A stretch of 64,000 nt of DNA. It comes from Eubacteriales bacterium. GTDB taxonomy: Bacteria > Bacillota > Clostridia > Lachnospirales > Lachnospiraceae. The notes under the pieces were generated by a model. The model was not told the DNA's origin, did not search any database, and was given only the letters and a program-made list of their open reading frames with translations. A program made the position numbers and the translations under genes. Shown here in pieces: positions 60,304 to 64,000 of the stretch. The stretch is from NCBI GenBank assembly GCA_030524455.1, contig JAUNGT010000001.1:124001-188000 (forward strand), written 5' to 3'. Every line of letters starts with the position of its first letter. Position 1 is the first letter of the stretch.

Positions 60304-60981
60304 ATGTGGAAAAGAAACAGAAAAGGAAGCATTTCGTACGGCATTGTGGGGCTTGGACGCTTCGGGGAGGCGCTGGTGCAGGAGCTTGCCAAATCCGGTG
60401 CGGAGCTGCTGGTGATGGATCGGGACGAGAGCCGGGTGAGGGAGATGCGGGAGCTGACGGAGAACGCGCTTGTGGTCGGTAATCTGGACAAAAAAACGCT
60501 GACGGAGACGGGGATACAAAACTGCGACGTGGCGGTGGTGTGTATCGGGGAGCACATGGAAGCGTCGATTCTGACGACGCTGAATCTGGTGAGCCTTGGA
60601 GTCCCCACCGTGATTTCCAAGGCCACCAGCCCGGAACACGGGGAGATCCTTCGGCGGCTGGGCGCGGAGGTGGTCTATCCGGAGCGGGATATGGCGGTGC
60701 GGCTGGCAAACCGTCTGGCAAATTCCAAGGTGCTGGATTTTATACAGCTGAGTGAAAAAATCAATATTACAAAGCTGCTGGTGCCGGAGTGTCTGGTGGG
60801 GAAGATGGTGCTGGACGTGGATCTGCGGGCGCGGTTTAATCTGAATATTATCGCGATCGAGAACTGCGGCGTGGTCATGGAGCATGTGGACCCCTCCTAC
60901 AGCTTCCGGGAGCATGATATTTTGATTGTCTCGGGAAGCAAGGAGGGAATCAATCGTTTTGCGGACTGGGCGGAGCAGTAG
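60304..60981 (+). CDS. ktrA: Potassium channel regulatory subunit KtrA/TrkA
   Basis: The 225-residue cytoplasmic subunit has an RCK Rossmann domain (GIVGLGRFGEALVQE, then MDRDESRV and VVGNLDKK) and a C-terminal RCK_C ligand domain (about 145-225). It forms rings that gate KtrB in response to nucleotides. The start at 60304 is 17 bases after ktrB. Its stop is 7 bases from the convergent Spo0A-like gene. Confidence 0.92.
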   Translation: MWKRNRKGSISYGIVGLGRFGEALVQELAKSGAELLVMDRDESRVREMRELTENALVVGNLDKKTLTETGIQNCDVAVVCIGEHMEASILTTLNLVSLGVPTVISKATSPEHGEILRRLGAEVVYPERDMAVRLANRLANSKVLDFIQLSEKINITKLLVPECLVGKMVLDVDLRARFNLNIIAIENCGVVMEHVDPSYSFREHDILIVSGSKEGINRFADWAEQ

Positions 60982-60988
60982 GATGGGG

Positions 60989-61513
60989 TCAGCCCTTGTA
61001 CTGTAACCGGATTTTGTCGGCGATGAGCGCGATAAATTCCGAGTTGGTGGGCTTGCCCTTGCCGGTGTTGATGGTGTAGCCAAACAGCGCGTCCAGGGTT
61101 TCCATGCGGCCGCGGCTCCAGGCTACCTCGATGGCGTGGCGGATTGCCCGCTCTACCCGGCTGGGGGTGGTCTGATATTTGGAGGCGATGGCGGGATAGA
61201 GCGCCTTGGTGATGGAACCGAGCATTTCAATGTCGTTGACCGACATCGAGATGGCATCGCGCAGGTACTGGTATCCCTTGATGTGGGCAGGCACGCCGAT
61301 CTCGTGGATCATATCCGTCACGTCCTTCTCCAGGTCGCGGGAGGAAAAGGCGCTCAGAGTCTGGTGCTCTGCCTGTATGTGCATCGTTTTGTCCGGGCTG
61401 GAGGCCGGTACGGTAATCATGATCTGGAATTCTCTATTGTTTTTCATCAGATCGGTCAGGATCTGTACGACTCTTTCGCCTTCTTTTCCCGCTGTCATGC
61501 TGAGCTGTTCCAT
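60989..61513 (-). CDS. Spo0A-type DNA-binding protein without receiver domain
   Basis: Residues about 65-174 match the Spo0A effector domain closely: [20 protein letters not shown], then [20 protein letters not shown] and [17 protein letters not shown]. The normal Spo0A is about 260-270 residues with an N-terminal phosphoacceptor receiver. Here only about 60 residues precede the effector domain ([16 protein letters not shown] and ITVPAS), with no Asp pocket. GAGAGGA lies 9 bases before the ATG, and the upstream DNA encodes no receiver. It would be a phosphorylation-independent paralogue acting on 0A-box-like sites. Confidence 0.85.
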   Translation of the reverse strand: MEQLSMTAGKEGERVVQILTDLMKNNREFQIMITVPASSPDKTMHIQAEHQTLSAFSSRDLEKDVTDMIHEIGVPAHIKGYQYLRDAISMSVNDIEMLGSITKALYPAIASKYQTTPSRVERAIRHAIEVAWSRGRMETLDALFGYTINTGKGKPTNSEFIALIADKIRLQYKG

Positions 61514-61725
61514 GGTATTTGTCCTCTCTTTTTTCGTTTCTCATGATTCGGGAAATCCGCCTGTTCCGACCGGATTCTCCCTTTCACCCGCTCATTATAG
61601 TCTCAAAACAGAAGATCCTGCAAGAAATTGGCATCGTGAAAAAACGTGTGGATTCGAGCTGTTTCGCGGCCCTTCCGGGGAGAAGGGGGCGGAAAAGCTC
61701 GAAAAGAAGCGAAAGGAGGGAGAAC

Positions 61726-62154
61726 ATGCAAATTTTATTGGAGGCGGTATTTACGGCGCTGCTTTTGCTGGCGGCAGGGTGGGATTTTGCAAGGCGCAGG
61801 ATTCCGGACGGGGTGGTGCTCGGAATTGCCCTGACAGGGGCGGCGGCATTTTGGGTGATGCCGCAGATCGGGGCGGCAGAGCGGTTTGTTGGGCTCTGGG
61901 CCGTGAGTGTGCCGGTGCTTTTGCTGACGCTTCTGCGTCCCGGTGCTTTCGGCGGAGGGGATATCAAGCTGCTGGCTGCGGGCGGACTGTTTTTGGGCGC
62001 GCGGCTGATCTGGGAGGCTTTTCTCTGGGGCATGGTCGCAGCAGGGCTCTGGAGCCTGGTGCTTTTGCTGTCGGGGCGCGGAGCCAGGGCCAAATTTGCG
62101 CTGGGACCTTTTTTGTGTCTGGGAATGCTGCTGGTGCAAAAGGCCCTTCCCTGA
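61726..62154 (+). CDS. Short A24 prepilin peptidase
   Basis: The 142-residue membrane protein has the two aspartates of type IV prepilin peptidases: Asp20 in GWDFARRRIPD and Asp78 in FGGGDIKLL, plus several hydrophobic helices. The N-terminal methyltransferase part of full PilD is absent. GGAGGGAG lies just before the ATG. No pilin gene is next to it; substrates may be encoded elsewhere. Confidence 0.87.
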   Translation: MQILLEAVFTALLLLAAGWDFARRRIPDGVVLGIALTGAAAFWVMPQIGAAERFVGLWAVSVPVLLLTLLRPGAFGGGDIKLLAAGGLFLGARLIWEAFLWGMVAAGLWSLVLLLSGRGARAKFALGPFLCLGMLLVQKALP

Positions 62155-62173
62155 TCGGTTGTGCGAAAAGGTC

Positions 62174-62204
62174 TTTACAAACCGGTAAAGTTATTGCTAC
62201 AATA
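62174..62204 (+). promoter_or_regulatory. Promoter for the TPR protein gene
   Basis: TTTACA (62175-62180), an 18-base spacer and TACAAT (62199-62204) precede the gene by about 50 bases. CTTTAC-N6-GTAAAG (62174-62191) forms a dyad over the -35. Confidence 0.5.
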
Positions 62205-62254
62205 GCGACTGAGCGTGTAAGGGCGCAGAAACAACAGGAACGGATCTATATATT

Positions 62255-63550
62255 ATGAAGAAAAGAAATCGGAGAAAACAGAAGAAATCGGACAGGAGAA
62301 GGCTGTACGCGGCGGTGGGGGCGACTGTGCTGATCGCGGCCGCCGGAAGCACGATGATTTATATGAGCCTGCCGCAGACGCGGGTCGGGCGCAAGCTCGA
62401 TCAGGCGCTTGCGTATATGACGGCGCTGGACTATGTGCAGGCGGAGGAGGCCTATACGGAGGCTTTGTCCATCGACGAGGGAAGCGTCCGGGCGTACCGG
62501 GGGCTGGCGGACGATTATGTGGCCCAGGGCAGGATAGACGAGGCGGAGGAGATTTTGCAGAAGGGCTATGAGGTGACGGGCTCGGAGGCGCTTTTGCAAA
62601 ATTACTGCGCGACGGTGTTAAACGGCGTGGTGGCTCAGTTAAACGAAGGCCTGGCCGGCCTGGCCGAGCTGGAGCGCTGCCTGGATGTGCTGGAGGCGGA
62701 TCCGGACAATGACGACGCGCTCTCCCTGCTCCAGACCGGGATTGCGCGTATTCTGGCAGGGGAGGAGAGCTGTCGGGTGCTCCTGGATGAAAAGGACGGG
62801 AGCGGGAGCTTTGAGACGTATCAGGCGCTGGCCGGACGGCTGCTTGACCTGGCGGAGAGCGATCCGCAGACCTATGCAGAGGCGGCGGTCGCGGCAGCAG
62901 TGCCTGCTTCGTCGCAGCTTTATCTGAGCCTTACCCACCGGGACGCTTACCGGGAGCTTTTGGAGCGGGCTCAGGCGCTGGGCAGCGAGGATGCGGCAGA
63001 GCTTCTGGCTTGTCTGGAAAAGCAGGAGGAGATCAGCGGGTATTTTGCTCCAATGTTTACCTCCTTTGAAAACGGAGATTTTGAGGCGGCCCGGGATTTT
63101 ATTGTGACGGACCGGTACGAGCAAATCAGGGACGCCTTTATCAGCGGGACGATGGAATACTGGGAAGGCAGTACCTATGTGCCTGTGACGAAGGAGGCCG
63201 TGGTCTTTTCCAGAGGGGAGACGGGCTGGACCTTTTCCTATGTGGAAAACGATCAGCTTGTAAATCCCACCGGGACGATCCGGGTGCTGGGGCAGAAGAT
63301 GGAGGACCTTGGGGTGCAGAGAAGCGGCATTCAGTACGCGCCTGCCTATGAGGCCGGGCATTATTATCCCCACACGGAATATGAGATTGTCTACTGGAAC
63401 ACGATGGTCAGCGGGATTGCCACGGACAACACCAATGTGGTATCGCGCATGAATTACCGTTTTTCGAAGAAAATATATCGCGAGACGGATTCGGAGGCAG
63501 AAATGATCTATGACTGGGGAGGGCCGAATGAAAAGCGGGAAACCGAGTAG
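62255..63550 (+). CDS. Membrane-anchored TPR protein of unknown function
   Basis: The 431-residue protein has a basic start, one membrane helix at about 17-37 and extracellular-facing repeats. TPR units are seen at about 45-115 (ALAYMTALDYVQAEEAYTEA, GLADDYVAQGRIDEAEEIL). The C-terminal 150 residues form a separate domain with many aromatic residues (ISGTMEYWEGSTYVPVTKE, HYYPHTEYEIVYW). It overlaps the MATE gene by 23 bases. The function is unknown. Confidence 0.8.
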   Translation: MKKRNRRKQKKSDRRRLYAAVGATVLIAAAGSTMIYMSLPQTRVGRKLDQALAYMTALDYVQAEEAYTEALSIDEGSVRAYRGLADDYVAQGRIDEAEEILQKGYEVTGSEALLQNYCATVLNGVVAQLNEGLAGLAELERCLDVLEADPDNDDALSLLQTGIARILAGEESCRVLLDEKDGSGSFETYQALAGRLLDLAESDPQTYAEAAVAAAVPASSQLYLSLTHRDAYRELLERAQALGSEDAAELLACLEKQEEISGYFAPMFTSFENGDFEAARDFIVTDRYEQIRDAFISGTMEYWEGSTYVPVTKEAVVFSRGETGWTFSYVENDQLVNPTGTIRVLGQKMEDLGVQRSGIQYAPAYEAGHYYPHTEYEIVYWNTMVSGIATDNTNVVSRMNYRFSKKIYRETDSEAEMIYDWGGPNEKRETE

Positions 63551-64000
63551 GAATGTCATGACGGAGGGGGCGCCGGGGCGGGCGCTGTTTGTCTTTGCCA
63601 TGCCGATGATACTGGGCAATCTGTTCCAGCAGTTTTATAATATGGCGGATTCGGTGATTGTGGGACGGTTCGTGGGGGAGGAGGCGCTGGCGGCGGTGGG
63701 CGCCTCCTACGCGCTGACCACGGTTTTTGTGATGCTGGCGATCGGGGGCGGCAACGGCTCTGCGGTGGTGACGGCCCAGTATCTGGGGGCGCGGCGCTAC
63801 CGGGAGCTGAAAACCTCCGTGTCCACGGCGCTGATTTTTTTTCTGGCCCTGTCCTTTGTGCTGGCGGCGGTGGGGCTTGTGGGCTCCGGAGCGATCCTGC
63901 AGGCTTTAAAAACGCCGGGCAACGTGCTGGGAGCAGCGAGGCAGTACCTGGACATTTATTTTCTGGGACTGCCCTTTTTGTTTATGTACAATGTGCTGGC
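63528..64000 (+). CDS. MATE-family efflux transporter, N-terminal part, partial
   Basis: The frame from ATG 63528 is open to the window end (157 codons). It starts with a short cytoplasmic segment and then FAMPMILGNLFQQFYNMADS and VIVGRFVGEEALAAVGASYA, the typical first helices of MepA/NorM-like sodium- or proton-driven drug exporters. It begins within the end of the TPR gene and has GGGGAGGG upstream. The 3' end lies outside the window. Confidence 0.88.
   Translation, partial: MKSGKPSRNVMTEGAPGRALFVFAMPMILGNLFQQFYNMADSVIVGRFVGEEALAAVGASYALTTVFVMLAIGGGNGSAVVTAQYLGARRYRELKTSVSTALIFFLALSFVLAAVGLVGSGAILQALKTPGNVLGAARQYLDIYFLGLPFLFMYNVL

Noticed and set aside
1..64000. tRNA, rRNA and insertion sequence genes
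   Set aside because: No rRNA-like stretch, no convincing cloverleaf and no transposase frame was seen on either strand; a covariance search was not possible here.

Overview
The window looks like the chromosome of a spore-forming, anaerobic Firmicute of the Lachnospiraceae (Clostridium cluster XIVa) type. That is an inference from the gene set, not from a marker gene. The clues are a short HisG that needs HisZ, FabK as enoyl-ACP reductase, an rsmD-coaD-YlbJ neighbourhood, RecU, a Spo0A-type DNA-binding domain, a KtrAB potassium system, and fairly GC-rich housekeeping genes broken by AT-rich islands. No rRNA or tRNA gene was recognised.

Layout. 1-4.8 kb: the end of a type II topoisomerase B subunit, parC, a palindrome-packed gap, rsmD, coaD and a coiled-coil protein. 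4.85-10.2 kb: a convergent YlbJ-like membrane protein, then two pseudouridine synthases, a short-chain dehydrogenase, recU and a Nudix hydrolase. 10.2-15.4 kb: a histidine operon hisZ-hisG-hisD-hisB ending in a three-part gene in which a HisF-like barrel that has lost a catalytic Asp is fused to HisI and HisE. 15.4-23 kb: an M3 peptidase, a divergent AraC regulator and a uronate (pectin) operon kduI-kduD-orf-eda-kdgK. 23-29 kb: a solitary tyrosine integrase, pcrA, a small membrane protein and rlmCD.

28.9-31.8 kb is an accessory island. It holds gene debris, a small ribbon-helix-helix-like protein, a decaying type I-C-like CRISPR array with no cas genes in the window, and a three-gene module (DUF3990 ADP-ribosyltransferase-like, unknown, DUF3791) followed by a MmcQ/YjbR protein. 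The last CRISPR spacer lies between two degenerate repeats just upstream of the DUF3990 gene and is antisense to a well-formed Shine-Dalgarno plus start codon.

31.8-41.4 kb is a complete type II fatty acid synthesis operon, fabH-acpP-fabK-fabD-fabG-fabF-accB-fabZ-accC-accDA, with accD and accA fused in one frame. 41.4-50.4 kb is an AT-rich sialic acid island: a GntR/LacI-type regulator, NanA, a sialidase without a signal peptide, an ABC importer, a PfkB kinase and a SIS-domain protein. 50.7-58.9 kb is a surface glycan operon: five tandem, translationally coupled GT2 enzymes, a Wzm/Wzt exporter and a GT10 fucosyltransferase. 59-64 kb: ktrB-ktrA-like potassium uptake, a Spo0A-like protein with no receiver domain, a short A24 prepilin peptidase, a TPR membrane protein and the start of a MATE transporter.
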